From positions 62,001 through 126,000 of the forward strand of contig NZ_JAKXMK010000019.1 of NCBI RefSeq assembly GCF_022524485.1: DNA of 64,000 nucleotides, given 5' to 3'. How positions within the stretch are numbered: the first letter of the stretch is position 1; each line of letters starts with the position of its first letter. This document shows, piece after piece, positions 14,949 through 23,702 of the stretch. The stretch is from Pseudonocardia alaniniphila (lineage in GTDB: Bacteria > Actinomycetota > Actinomycetes > Mycobacteriales > Pseudonocardiaceae). The notes under the pieces were generated by a model. The model saw only the letters and a list, made by a program, of their open reading frames with translations. It did not search any database and was not told the DNA's origin. Made by a program: the position numbers and the translations under genes.

Positions 14949-17114
14949 TCAGCGCGTGTCCACCGCATCCGCCCGCAGCAACAGCAGCTGCTCCGGGTTG
15001 ATCGCCGGAGCCCGCAGCCCGACCGCACCGAGCACCCGGCCGGGCAGCTCCACCCCGTCGGCGAGCCATGCCGGCGGCCGGCTCTGCCTCAGCGCCGGTG
15101 CGTCGCCCGGCGGCTGCGTCCGCACCCGGTAGCGCCGCTCGGGGTCGAGGCCGGGCAGACGCAGGGCGCCGGGAACGGCGGCCAGCGGCGTGGCCAGCTG
15201 GACCAGCGCGAACAGGGCGGCGGACCGATCGGCCGCCACCACGCCGTGCAGCGCGAACGACGGGTCGTGCTGGTCGGCTCGCACCACGGTGCCGGTGTGC
15301 AGCAGACCCCGCACGTCCTTGTAGAGCTGCACCCACGCGGCCAGCTCCTTGCGCTCCTGCGGGCTCGCGGTGGTGATGTCCCACTCGATGCCGAACGAGC
15401 CGAAGAGTGCCGTCCCGGCCCGGAACGACAGGTCGTGGGTGCGGGCCGTGGAGTGCGAGCGCGGCGACCCGACGTGCGATCCGACGAGCTCGGGCGGCAG
15501 CAGCTGAGCGGTGTAGCGCTGGATCTGCTGGCGTTCGAGGGGGTCGATGTTGTCGCTGGCCCAGATCCGGTCGGTGCGCTCCAGGATCTCCAGGTCGACG
15601 CGCAGGCCCCCCGACGAGCAGGACTCGATCTCGACGTCGGGATGCCGGGCGCGCAGCTCGTCGATCAGCCGGTACACGGCACGGGTCTGCGCGTGGACGC
15701 CCGGTGTGCCGAGCGGTCCGTGGCCGGCGTCGAGCAGGTCGCGGTTGTGGTCCCACTTGAGGTAGGCGATCGGGTACTCGGTGAGCAGGGCGTCGAGCCG
15801 CTCCAGGACGTAGGCGAACGCCTCGGGCCGGGCGAGGTCGAGCACCTGCTGCGACCGGGAGAGCAGAGGTTGACGCCCACCGGTCGCGAGGATCCACTCC
15901 GGGTGGGCGCGCGCGAGGTCGGAGTCGGGGTTGACCATCTCCGGCTCCACCCACAACCCGAACTGCATGCCGAGCCGGCGCACCTCCTCTGCCAGCGGAT
16001 GCAGGCCCCGGGGCCAGACGTCCTCGTCGACGTACCAGTCGCCCAGACCCGCCGTGTCGTCGCGGCGGCGGCGGAACCAGCCGTCGTCGAGCACGTAGCG
16101 CTCGGCACCGACATCGGCGCCTGCCCGGGCGAGCTCGACGAGCCGGTCGAGGTCATGATCGAAGTAGACGGCCTCCCAGGTGTTGAGCACGACCGGGCGC
16201 GGGGTGCGCGGGTGCTGCGGCCGCGAGCGCAGGTGCATGTGGAAGCGCGCGGCGACGCCGTCGAGGCCCCTGCCGTACGCGGCGTAGACCCACGGGCCCG
16301 CGTAGTGCTCGCCGGGAGTAAGCGCCATCTCTCCGGGGAGCAGCAGTTCGCCGCCGCCGAGCACGGCGGCCCCGGTCGACAGTCGCTCGGCATACGAGAC
16401 GTGGTTGCCGCTCCACGCCACGTGCACCGCCCACACGTCACCGTCGCGGAAGCCGAAGCCCGCGGTGCCGGCAGCGAGGATCAGTGGCGCGTCCGGTCCG
16501 GTGCGACCGCGCCTGTTCTCCCGCGCGTGCACCCCGACGACGAACGGCGCGCGCTGCGGAGCCCGCTCCCGGCCCCAACGGCCAGCCATGTCGAACAGCT
16601 CGGTGGCCTCCGACGGCACCGGAAGCGCGACGGCGAGGCCGTCGACGACGAACGGCTCCGCGGCCGCTCCCTGCGGAACCGCGACCGTGGCCCGCTGGCG
16701 CAGCAGTCCGGACGCCAGCAACTCGATGTCGAGCCGGACCTCGAGACCTGCCTCGTCGTCGCGGCCGACCGCGCGGACCTGTCCGCCACCGTGCGGACCG
16801 GTCTCGACGTCGAGCGCGACGAGGGTGAAGAGCGGTGACCAGGCGCCACCCGCGCGGTGCCCCGCGAGCCCCGGCCGGCCGAGCCACCCACTCGCCTGCT
16901 CGGGCACGACGCCGACGCGCGCTCCCTCGTCGACATCGTTGGGCACGGTGCCGGGGATCGCCGCCGCGGCGAGGCCCGCGAGATCGGAGGCGTCCAGCTC
17001 GCCGAGGTCGGGGCCCCAATGCAGCACGGCAGGCAGGCGCAGCCCGTCCGTGCCGAGGACCACGCTCACCCCCGCTGCCCTGAGGTGGACGGGGCCGGCA
17101 GGGGTGGGGGGCAT
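14949..17114 (-). CDS. GH36-family alpha-galactosidase
   Basis: Retaining alpha-galactosidase of 721 residues, the usual GH36 size, probably cytoplasmic because no signal peptide is seen. The TIM barrel includes PVVLNTWEAVYFDHDLDRLVELA (about residues 305-328), YVLDDGWFRRRRDD, FGLWVEPEMVNPDSDL, the nucleophile aspartate in YLKWDHNRDL (about residue 445) and the acid/base aspartate in ASDNIDPLERQQIQRYT (about 508), preceded by ESCSSGGLRVD. It hydrolyses terminal alpha-galactosides such as melibiose or raffinose-series sugars; the exact substrate is unknown. It converges with a ROK regulator and has a good upstream promoter at 17154-17182. Confidence 0.95.
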   Translation of the reverse strand: MPPTPAGPVHLRAAGVSVVLGTDGLRLPAVLHWGPDLGELDASDLAGLAAAAIPGTVPNDVDEGARVGVVPEQASGWLGRPGLAGHRAGGAWSPLFTLVALDVETGPHGGGQVRAVGRDDEAGLEVRLDIELLASGLLRQRATVAVPQGAAAEPFVVDGLAVALPVPSEATELFDMAGRWGRERAPQRAPFVVGVHARENRRGRTGPDAPLILAAGTAGFGFRDGDVWAVHVAWSGNHVSYAERLSTGAAVLGGGELLLPGEMALTPGEHYAGPWVYAAYGRGLDGVAARFHMHLRSRPQHPRTPRPVVLNTWEAVYFDHDLDRLVELARAGADVGAERYVLDDGWFRRRRDDTAGLGDWYVDEDVWPRGLHPLAEEVRRLGMQFGLWVEPEMVNPDSDLARAHPEWILATGGRQPLLSRSQQVLDLARPEAFAYVLERLDALLTEYPIAYLKWDHNRDLLDAGHGPLGTPGVHAQTRAVYRLIDELRARHPDVEIESCSSGGLRVDLEILERTDRIWASDNIDPLERQQIQRYTAQLLPPELVGSHVGSPRSHSTARTHDLSFRAGTALFGSFGIEWDITTASPQERKELAAWVQLYKDVRGLLHTGTVVRADQHDPSFALHGVVAADRSAALFALVQLATPLAAVPGALRLPGLDPERRYRVRTQPPGDAPALRQSRPPAWLADGVELPGRVLGAVGLRAPAINPEQLLLLRADAVDTR

Positions 17115-17153
17115 GGCCGCTCCGGACGTCGTCGTAGCGCTGATCGCGGATAT

Positions 17154-17182
17154 GTTTTACGACAGAAGTTAATGGAGGTCAA
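17154..17182 (-). promoter_or_regulatory. Predicted sigma-70 promoter of the alpha-galactosidase gene
   Basis: Reading leftward, -35 TTGACC (17182-17177), 17-nt spacer, -10 TAAAAC (17159-17154), about 40 bp before the GH36 start codon. The stretch is strikingly AT-rich compared with its surroundings. The ROK protein is a candidate to bind here. Confidence 0.55.
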
Positions 17183-17235
17183 CGGCGGCCTCGGACGCTT
17201 CTCCACCGGGCAACGGTCCGGCGGCAGCCACGTCC

Positions 17236-17655
17236 TCAGCGAGCGGTGTCGGCCAGGCGATCGAGCACGGCGACGAACACGGCCCGCTCCGTGGGATCGA
17301 TGGCGGCGAGCAGCTCGGCCTCGACCCCGCGTATCCCCGCCCGGCAGGACCGCACCAGGTCACGGCCATCGTCGGTGAGCGCGACGATCCGGTTACGACG
17401 ATCCGCCGGATCCGGGGTGCGGCGGAGCAGGCCGCGTGCTTCCAGGCGATCGAGGATCGGGATCAGCCGCGTCTTGTCCCTCCCGACGGCGGCCGCGAGC
17501 TCGGACTGCGTCGGCGCCGCCCCCTCCTCGAGGGTGCTGAGCACGGCGTAGTCCCACATCTCGACGTCGTGAGCCCGCAATACCGGCGTCTCCGCCTCGA
17601 TCATCATCCGCGTCAGGCGGGCGAACGCGGCCCCGAGGTCGTGACGCTGCTCCAT
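17236..17655 (-). CDS. MarR-family transcriptional regulator
   Basis: A 139-residue winged-helix regulator of the MarR family. The fold is complete: dimer helix MEQRHDLGAAFARLTRMMIEAE, recognition region PTQSELAAAVGRDKTRLIPILDRLEARGLLRRTPDPADRRNRIVALTDDGRDLV (about residues 48-103) including the wing DPADRRNR. The ATG at 17655 is 53 bp from the divergent TIGR03086 gene, and a perfect dyad sits between them, so autoregulation and control of the neighbour are likely. The ligand is unknown. Confidence 0.93.
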   Translation of the reverse strand: MEQRHDLGAAFARLTRMMIEAETPVLRAHDVEMWDYAVLSTLEEGAAPTQSELAAAVGRDKTRLIPILDRLEARGLLRRTPDPADRRNRIVALTDDGRDLVRSCRAGIRGVEAELLAAIDPTERAVFVAVLDRLADTAR

Positions 17656-17673
17656 GTGGCGCGACGATAGTGC

Positions 17674-17702
17674 TTGACCAATCGTCTACCCAGGTAGATA
17701 GT
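17674..17702 (+). promoter_or_regulatory. Promoter with overlapping dyad between marR and the TIGR03086 gene
   Basis: -35 TTGACC (17674-17679) and -10 GATAGT (17697-17702) are separated by 17 nt. The dyad TCTACC-CA-GGTAGA (17685-17698) fills the spacer and overlaps the -10, the classic place for a MarR operator. Transcription from this -10 would start close to the ATG at 17709, implying a leaderless or near-leaderless mRNA. Confidence 0.6.
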
Positions 17703-17708
17703 CGCCTC

Positions 17709-18329
17709 ATGGATACCATTGTGCTGCACCGACGGGCCGTCGCCGCCGTCGCTCCGGTCCTCACCCGGGTCCGCCCGGTCGACCTCGGACTTCCCACTCC
17801 CTGCACCGGCTGGGACCTGTGTGCCCTGCTGGAGCACATGACCGGCCAGGACCACGGCTTCTCGGCGGCTGTGCGTGCGGGGAACGAGACCGACGTCGAC
17901 ATCGACGCGTTCGCCCCGCGCTCGCTCGGGGACGACCCGGCTGCGGCCGCCACTGCGTCGTCGGCCGCAGCCGGGGCCGCCTTCGCCGAGGCCGCCACCG
18001 ACCCGGCCCGCACGGTCTGGCTGGCGGAGTTCCGGAACCGACTCCCGCTGGAACAGGTCGCGGGCTTTCACCTGATCGACACGCTCGTGCACGGCTGGGA
18101 CGCCGCCGTGACGCTCGGGCTCGCCGTCGACTACGACGACGACCTCGTCGCCGCCGGTCTCACGGTGGCCGAACAGGTGCCGACCGGCGCCTTCCGGGAA
18201 CAGCCCGAATCACCGTTCGGCCCGGCCCTGGCGATGACGGGATCAGACCCGTGGGAGCGCACCCTGACCTTGCTGGGACGCGACCCGCACTGGACCCCCA
18301 CCCGCCCTACCGCCACTCCCACCCGGTAG
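17709..18329 (+). CDS. TIGR03086-family (DinB/maleylpyruvate isomerase N-terminal-like) protein
   Basis: A 206-residue four-helix-bundle protein of the mycothiol-dependent maleylpyruvate isomerase N-terminal / DinB-like superfamily. Evidence: DLGLPTPCTGWDLCALLEHMTGQDHGFSAAVRAG (about residues 27-60), with a histidine in the first helix pair, and HLIDTLVHGWDAAVTLG (about 120-136) with the paired histidines that bind metal. Relatives act as thiol-dependent enzymes, but for most the reaction is unknown. The ATG at 17709 is chosen over one 39 bp upstream because the latter would lie in the promoter dyad. Probably regulated by the divergent MarR protein. Confidence 0.85.
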   Translation: MDTIVLHRRAVAAVAPVLTRVRPVDLGLPTPCTGWDLCALLEHMTGQDHGFSAAVRAGNETDVDIDAFAPRSLGDDPAAAATASSAAAGAAFAEAATDPARTVWLAEFRNRLPLEQVAGFHLIDTLVHGWDAAVTLGLAVDYDDDLVAAGLTVAEQVPTGAFREQPESPFGPALAMTGSDPWERTLTLLGRDPHWTPTRPTATPTR

Positions 18330-18617
18330 CAGCCCACCGTGCGAACGGCCGGCCCGTACGCACGAAGGGGCATCTCGCACGATCACCGACGGGCGCACCA
18401 CAGGGCGACCCGGCCCAGTCGGGGCAACCTGCGACGCAACACGGCCCGTCCGCCCGACAGGGCCGCACCTCCGAGCCGGCGTTCAAGCAGCGGCGAGCCG
18501 GCCCCCCGCAGAACAGATCCCGGGAGTGGACGGCCGGCCCACCCATCCACGAGGACCGCACCATCAACCCGCTCGCCCGATCAGCGGTGAACCTGGCCTG
18601 CGGAGCGAATCCGGGGC

Positions 18618-20000
18618 TCAGTTCTCGCCGCGGATCGCCCGGCGCAGCTTCGGCAGACGCTCGGCCAGCAGCCGCTCGCCGCCCCGGCCGGAGGGGCGGT
18701 AGTAGTCGCGGCCGACCAGGGCGTCGGGCGGGTATTGCTGCTCCAGCACCCCCTCCGGAGTGTTGTGGGGGTAGCGGTAGCCCACGGCGTTGCCGAGCTT
18801 CTCCGCCCCGGCGTAGTGGCCGTCGCGCAGATGCGGCGGCACGGCGCCGGTGGCCCCGGCACGCACGTCGGCCATCGCCTCGTCGATGCCGGTGATCACG
18901 GCATTGGACTTCGGGGCGGTGGCCAGGTGCAGGGTGACCTGGGCCAGCGCGATGCGGCACTCCGGGAGCCCCACGAGCTGCACCACCTGGGCCGCGGCGA
19001 CGGCCGCCTGCAGCGCGGTGGGGTCGGCGAGCCCGATGTCCTCGCTCGCGTGCACCATGAGCCGCCGCGCGATGAACCGTGGGTCCTCCCCCGCCACCAG
19101 CATCCGGGCGAGGTAGTGGAGCGCCGCGTCGGCGTCGGAGCCGCGGATCGACTTGATGAACGCGCTGATCACGTCGTAGTGCTGGTCGCCCTGGCGGTCG
19201 TAGCGCACGGTCGCCTCGGTGACCGCCCGCTCGACGGCGGGAACGTCGATCTCGGTGTCGCCGGTGCCTGCCACGCCGTCGGCGGCCGCCTCGAGCGCGG
19301 TGAGGGCGCGGCGGGCGTCGCCGGACGCGAGCCGTATCAGCGCGTTCTCGGCCTCGGACGTGAGCTCGACGGCGCCGCCGAGCCCCCGCGGATCGGCGAC
19401 GGCTCGACGCAGGAGCGACCGCACGTCGTCCTCGGTGAGCGACTGCAGCTGCAGCACCAGCGAGCGGGAGAGCAGCGGGGACACCACGGAGAACGACGGG
19501 TTCTCCGTGGTGGCGGCGACGAGCAGCACCAGCCGGTCCTCCACGGCACCGAGCAGCGCATCCTGCTGGGTCTTGGAGAACCGGTGCACCTCGTCGATGA
19601 ACAGCACCGTCTGCTGGTCGAGCCGGTCGCGGCGCCTGCGGGCGTCGTCGATCACGGCACGCAGCTCCTTGACCCCCGACGAGAGCGCCGAGAGCGCGAC
19701 GAAATGCCTGCTGCCCACTCCGGCCAGTAGCCGCGCGATGGTGGTCTTGCCGGTGCCGGGAGGGCCGTAGAGCAGCACGGACGCCGCCGCGCCGCCTTCG
19801 ACGAGCCGCCGCAACGGGGCACCGGGCCGCAGCAGGTGGGCCTGGCCGACCACCTCGTCGAGCGAGCGCGGGCGCATCCGCACGGCCAGGGGCGCGGTGG
19901 TGCGTGCCGGATCGCCGCCGACGTCCTCCATGGGGGTCGCCGGCTCCGGCTCGTGCAGCTCGAAGAGGCCCTCCGCCCCTCCGCTCATTTCCGCGCTCAT
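18618..20000 (-). CDS. rarA: Replication-associated recombination protein A (RarA/MgsA AAA+ ATPase)
   Basis: AAA+ ATPase acting at stalled replication forks. The 460 residues show RPRSLDEVVGQAHLL, Walker A LLYGPPGTGKTTIARLLA (about residues 60-77), Walker B VLFIDEVHRFSKTQQDALLGAVED, sensor 1 LVAATTENPSFSV, and C-terminal tetramer-domain motifs HYDVISAFIKSIRGSDADAALHYLARML and HASEDIGLADP. The ATG at 20000 (MSAEMSGG) is preferred; the frame continues upstream but the extension lacks family similarity. The same gene (Rv2559c) lies in the syntenic region of M. tuberculosis between alaS and aspS. Confidence 0.97.
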   Translation of the reverse strand: MSAEMSGGAEGLFELHEPEPATPMEDVGGDPARTTAPLAVRMRPRSLDEVVGQAHLLRPGAPLRRLVEGGAAASVLLYGPPGTGKTTIARLLAGVGSRHFVALSALSSGVKELRAVIDDARRRRDRLDQQTVLFIDEVHRFSKTQQDALLGAVEDRLVLLVAATTENPSFSVVSPLLSRSLVLQLQSLTEDDVRSLLRRAVADPRGLGGAVELTSEAENALIRLASGDARRALTALEAAADGVAGTGDTEIDVPAVERAVTEATVRYDRQGDQHYDVISAFIKSIRGSDADAALHYLARMLVAGEDPRFIARRLMVHASEDIGLADPTALQAAVAAAQVVQLVGLPECRIALAQVTLHLATAPKSNAVITGIDEAMADVRAGATGAVPPHLRDGHYAGAEKLGNAVGYRYPHNTPEGVLEQQYPPDALVGRDYYRPSGRGGERLLAERLPKLRRAIRGEN

Positions 20001-20094
20001 CGCATGCAGCCTGCCATCCCGGTACGACGAGTTCGGAATCCGCCCGAGATGTCGGTACAGCGTGCAATCATGCCGCGGTCGGAAGGAGACGGCG

Positions 20095-20652
20095 ATGACC
20101 CTGTCGTGGCCGAACCACCTGCTCACGCTCGAAGAGTGGGAAGCACTGCCTGAGTCCGAGGGCGTGCGGCTCGAGCTCGCGGAAGGCCTGGTCGTGATGT
20201 CACCGAAGCCGCTGTTCTTTCACCAGCGGGCGGCCATGCGGTTGGGCTACCGCCTGGACGAACAGCTTCCGCAGGAGCTCACCGCGCTCACCGAGGTCGA
20301 GGTGGTGGTGTCCGTCCGTCCCGCCACAGTGCGGGTGCCGGACATCATCGTGACCCGCAGTCAGGTCGTCGAACGCAACCCGCCCCGGCTGTCCGCGGAC
20401 GACCTGCTGCTCGCCGTCGAAGTGCTCTCGGATGGGACGCGTCGGGTCGATCGGGTCCTCAAGTTCTCCGAGTACGCCGAGGCCAGGATCCCGCAGTACT
20501 GGATCATCGACCTGGGTCAGCCGCACAGCCTCACCGCGTACGTGCTTGTCGACGGCGACTACGAGCTCTCCGGCGAGCACACCGGCATCGCCGACCTCGA
20601 CGTCTCCGGACATTGCGTCACTGTCGACCTCGCCGCACTCACCCAGCGCTGA
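20095..20652 (+). CDS. Uma2-family PD-(D/E)XK endonuclease-fold protein
   Basis: A 185-residue member of the Uma2 (DUF820) family, restriction-endonuclease-like proteins that are abundant in actinobacteria and cyanobacteria but of unproven function. Evidence: LTLEEWEALPESEGVRLELAEGLVVMSPKP, the catalytic-type Asp in VRVPDIIVTRSQVV, Glu in LLLAVEVLS followed by a lysine in RVLKFSEYAEARIPQYWIIDL (about residues 100-140). A strong ribosome site (GGAAGGAG) stands 6 nt before the ATG at 20095. It is divergent from rarA and followed almost at once by an LLM gene. Confidence 0.93.
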   Translation: MTLSWPNHLLTLEEWEALPESEGVRLELAEGLVVMSPKPLFFHQRAAMRLGYRLDEQLPQELTALTEVEVVVSVRPATVRVPDIIVTRSQVVERNPPRLSADDLLLAVEVLSDGTRRVDRVLKFSEYAEARIPQYWIIDLGQPHSLTAYVLVDGDYELSGEHTGIADLDVSGHCVTVDLAALTQR

Positions 20653-20691
20653 CCGATGTCGATCGCAGCCGGTCCCATTCGTCAACAGGTC

Positions 20692-21600
20692 ATGGAAATC
20701 GGCATCGCGCTGCCCAACGGTGGCGCCACTGTGGTCGCAGACGATCTGGTCCGGCTGGCGACGGGCGCGGAGGCGGCGGGTCTGCACTCGGTCTGGGTGA
20801 TGGACCGCTGGCTACGCCCGCGCGGCCCCGTCACGATCCCCGGCGTGCCCGTGCCGGTCGAGCTGCCGGCGGACAGCTACGCGTGCGTCCTCGACCCCAT
20901 CGACGTCCTCGCCCATCTCGCCGCGCTCACCCGTCGCGTTCTGCTCGGCACGAGCGCGGTGCTGGCGCTGCTGCAGCCGCCGGTGCTGCTCGCCCGAAGG
21001 CTCGCAACCGTCGACCAGCTCTCCCACGGGCGGGTCGTCGCCGGCCTCGCCGCCGGGTGGATGCGCGAGGAGTTCGCCGCCGCCGGCGCACCTGCCGGCA
21101 ACACGGGCCTGCGGCTCGACGAGCATCTCGCGGCACTGCGCGCCGTCTGGGGTCCGGACCCCGTCGAGATCCCCACGGGCTCCCACCCGGTGCCGCCGTC
21201 GGACATCGGCCCGAAGCCCTTCCGCCGCGCGGCGATCCCGATCCTTCTCGGCTACAGCACCACAGCGGGGATTCGGCGGGCGGCCCGTGTCGCCGACGGG
21301 CTCCACCCCTACCGCACCGACCTCGACGAGCTGGCCGCCGACCTCGCCGTCTTCCGGGCCGCGGCAGCCGAGGCCGGCCGGGATCCCGGCGCATTGCCGG
21401 TCGTGCTGCGCGGCGACGCCGTGCCCGACCAGGACGCCGGCGAGGGTCGTCCGCTGTTCCGCGGCACGGTCGAGCACTGGGCACAGGACGCCCGCCGGGT
21501 GGCGGAGCTGGGGGTCGGCCAGATCGTGCTGCAGGTCGCCGCACCACCCGAGGCCACTCTCGACGCCCTCGCCGACCTGCGCGAGCGTCTCGACCGCTGA
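20692..21600 (+). CDS. LLM-class (F420-type) oxidoreductase
   Basis: Luciferase-like oxidoreductase of 302 residues. The start at 20692 gives MEIGIALPNGGATVVADDLVRLATGAEAAGLHSVWVMDRWL, the usual family N-terminus; an ATG at 20656 would add 12 residues and neither start has a convincing ribosome site. Other signatures are LGTSAVLALLQPPVLLARRLATVDQLSHGRVVAGLAAGWMREEFAAAG (about residues 85-130) and VAELGVGQIVLQVAAPPEATLDALADLRERL at the C-terminus. It follows the Uma2 gene closely, but a functional link is doubtful. Cofactor and substrate are not evident. Confidence 0.9.
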   Translation: MEIGIALPNGGATVVADDLVRLATGAEAAGLHSVWVMDRWLRPRGPVTIPGVPVPVELPADSYACVLDPIDVLAHLAALTRRVLLGTSAVLALLQPPVLLARRLATVDQLSHGRVVAGLAAGWMREEFAAAGAPAGNTGLRLDEHLAALRAVWGPDPVEIPTGSHPVPPSDIGPKPFRRAAIPILLGYSTTAGIRRAARVADGLHPYRTDLDELAADLAVFRAAAAEAGRDPGALPVVLRGDAVPDQDAGEGRPLFRGTVEHWAQDARRVAELGVGQIVLQVAAPPEATLDALADLRERLDR

Positions 21601-21638
21601 ACCGGCCTCACGCAGCGGAACCGGGAGCATCGGCGCCG

Positions 21639-22241
21639 TCAGTCGAAGCGGATGTGCCGCAATCCCGTGGCGTACCGGCGGAGCCGTCCGCGCAGCAGGC
21701 TGTCGGTGTTCCGGTCGATGGACAGGCCCACGGAGCGCGCGATGCGCTCGGCGACCTGCGGAATCGGGAGGTGGTCGGTGCGGATGTGCTCCGCGAACTC
21801 CGGCTCTCGGAGTCGCTCCAGGCAGTCGTCGAGCCGGCGCACCGCGAAGCTCTCGCGTGAGAGCCCACGACCGAACCCCCGCTCCCGCAGGCGCCTCAGC
21901 ACGGTGGCCCGCTCGGCGAGCAGTGCGAAATGGCGCACCTCGTGGCCATCCTCGCGCAACTGCCCGACGACCTCGGCGAAGTAGAGCGGGTGCACGAGGG
22001 TCATCGGCGCGATGACCGGGCCGTCGTGCTTGCGGAGCACGATGTCGAGCACCTCGCGCACGCCCTGGCGCCAGGCGGAGAGATCCTGGAAGTCGCCGCG
22101 AAGCACGCGCGGCATCGTGCGGTGCAGCCCGAAACCGACGTGCTCGGGATCGCACACGATGCTGCCCGGCAGCCGTCGGCACAGCTCGTACGCCGTTTGG
22201 GTCTTGCCACCGCCGAACGGGCCGTTGATCCACAGCAGCAT
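21639..22241 (-). CDS. TmrB-like ATP-binding protein
   Basis: A 200-residue P-loop protein resembling Bacillus subtilis TmrB (tunicamycin resistance) along its whole length: Walker A INGPFGGGKTQTAYELCRRLP (residues 5-25), DPEHVGFGLHR, PMTLVHPLYFAEVVGQLREDGHEVRHFALLA (about 79-109) and the C-terminal SLLRGRLRRYATGLRHIRFD, which in TmrB is an amphipathic membrane-binding segment. TmrB is thought to bind tunicamycin at the membrane; whether this homologue does so is inference. Similar proteins are spread in actinobacteria. It stands alone, convergent with the LLM gene. Confidence 0.85.
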   Translation of the reverse strand: MLLWINGPFGGGKTQTAYELCRRLPGSIVCDPEHVGFGLHRTMPRVLRGDFQDLSAWRQGVREVLDIVLRKHDGPVIAPMTLVHPLYFAEVVGQLREDGHEVRHFALLAERATVLRRLRERGFGRGLSRESFAVRRLDDCLERLREPEFAEHIRTDHLPIPQVAERIARSVGLSIDRNTDSLLRGRLRRYATGLRHIRFD

Positions 22242-22439
22242 GCGATTGACCGTATCCCGGCGACTTCACGGCGATCGCCCGACTCTTCTCCCAGCTAATG
22301 GGAACCAGTTTCCGCATCGCAGGAACGTGAGGCATGCTGTGAAAGGTCGGATCCCCAACCGAGGTCCGGCACCGCCTCGCCCTGTCGATCCAGGACGACC
22401 AGATTCGTCCCTGCATCGACGTCCGAAGGCGAGATCTCC

Positions 22440-23702
22440 GTGACCGTCCACCTCTCCAGCCGGCTACGCGACGTGCGCGGTTCGGCCATCCGCGACCTGC
22501 TCGCCCTCACCGCTCGCGACGACGTCATCTCCCTCGCGGGCGGCCTACCCGGCACCGAACTGCTGCCCCGGGAGCGGATCGCCACCGCGCTCGCGACCGC
22601 GGCCGTGGACCCGGCGAACCTCCAGTACGGCGAGACCATCGGGCTGAGACAGCTGCGGGAGGTCCTCGCGGCAGCGGAGGGCGCCCGGCTCGGGCGGGCC
22701 CTCACCGCCACCGACGTGGTGGTGACCAGCGGCTCGCAGCAGGGCCTCGACCTCGTCGCCCGCACGATGATCGATCCGGGTGACGTGGTGGTGGTCGAGG
22801 ACCCGGTGTACGTCGGCGCTCTCCAGGTGTTCCAGGCCGCGGGTGCGGCGCTGCACGCTGTGCCCGTCGACGCCGACGGCATGGACGTCGACGCACTCGC
22901 CGACCTGCTGACCGCGGGCCTGCGCCCCCGGCTCGTCCACACCGTCAGCAGCTTCCACAACCCGCGCGGGGCGACGCTCGACGACCGGCGGCGGGGCCTG
23001 CTCGCCGGACTGGCCGACCGGTACGGCTTCCTCGTGGTGGAGGACGACCCGTACGGTCTGCTCTCCTTCGACGGCCCACCGCCGGTGCCGGTGGCCGCCC
23101 ACGGCGACCGGGTCGTCCGCCTGGGGAGCGTGTCGAAGGTCGTCGCGCCCGCTCTGCGGGTCGGCTGGCTGACCGGTCCCGCGCCGCTGCTCACCGCGGT
23201 GGAGCGGCTCAAGCAGTGCAGCGACCTCTGCGGCTCCACGCTCAGCCAGGCCGTCGCCGCCGAACTGCTGTCCGACGTGCCCTGGTTCGAGGGGCACCTG
23301 GGCATGCTGCGTGCCGCGCTGCGCGAGCGGGCAGGCGCGCTCACCGAGGCCGTCCGCGAGGCGTTCGGGGACGCCGTCACCTGCTCCGTCCCTACCGGCG
23401 GCATGTTCTGCTGGCTGGAGTTCACCGACGGGACGCGCCCGGCCGAACTGCTCCCCCACGCCCTCCGGAACGGCGTCGGGTTCGTGCCGGGCGACGCGTT
23501 CGCCGTCAACCGGCCGCTCGACGAGGCGGCACGCCTCTGCTTCGCGTCGAACCCGGCACCGGTTCTGCGCACGGCCGTGCACCGGCTGGCCACCGCATGG
23601 CGCCAGCACCGACAGTTGCGACGTAATGTCGAGACGTGCGGCAAATCCTCGAACTGCTGGAGCGTGACGCCCAGCTCTCCCATGACACCATCGCGACCAT
23701 GA
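22440..23702 (+). CDS. PLP-dependent aminotransferase (LysN/2-aminoadipate transaminase-like)
   Basis: Fold-type I aminotransferase, 420 residues, resembling 2-aminoadipate/valine-type transaminases. Evidence: ISLAGGLPGTELLPRERI, LQYGETIGLRQLREVLA, VVTSGSQQGLDLVARTMIDPGDVVVVEDPVY (about residues 95-125), the cofactor Asp/Tyr in VVEDDPYGLL, and the PLP lysine in VVRLGSVSKVVAPALRVGWL (about 222-241). No HTH domain precedes it. Start is a GTG at 22440. The gene overlaps the next (AsnC) by 67 bp, and the last ~30 residues are low-complexity and not aminotransferase-like, so the natural stop may have shifted. Probably one operon with AsnC and the second aminotransferase. Confidence 0.9.
   Translation: MTVHLSSRLRDVRGSAIRDLLALTARDDVISLAGGLPGTELLPRERIATALATAAVDPANLQYGETIGLRQLREVLAAAEGARLGRALTATDVVVTSGSQQGLDLVARTMIDPGDVVVVEDPVYVGALQVFQAAGAALHAVPVDADGMDVDALADLLTAGLRPRLVHTVSSFHNPRGATLDDRRRGLLAGLADRYGFLVVEDDPYGLLSFDGPPPVPVAAHGDRVVRLGSVSKVVAPALRVGWLTGPAPLLTAVERLKQCSDLCGSTLSQAVAAELLSDVPWFEGHLGMLRAALRERAGALTEAVREAFGDAVTCSVPTGGMFCWLEFTDGTRPAELLPHALRNGVGFVPGDAFAVNRPLDEAARLCFASNPAPVLRTAVHRLATAWRQHRQLRRNVETCGKSSNCWSVTPSSPMTPSRP

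Noticed and set aside
18330..18617. Small gene or RNA between the TIGR03086 gene and rarA
   Set aside because: 288 bp with only shadow frames and minor GGCCGGCC-type palindromes; nothing supportable.
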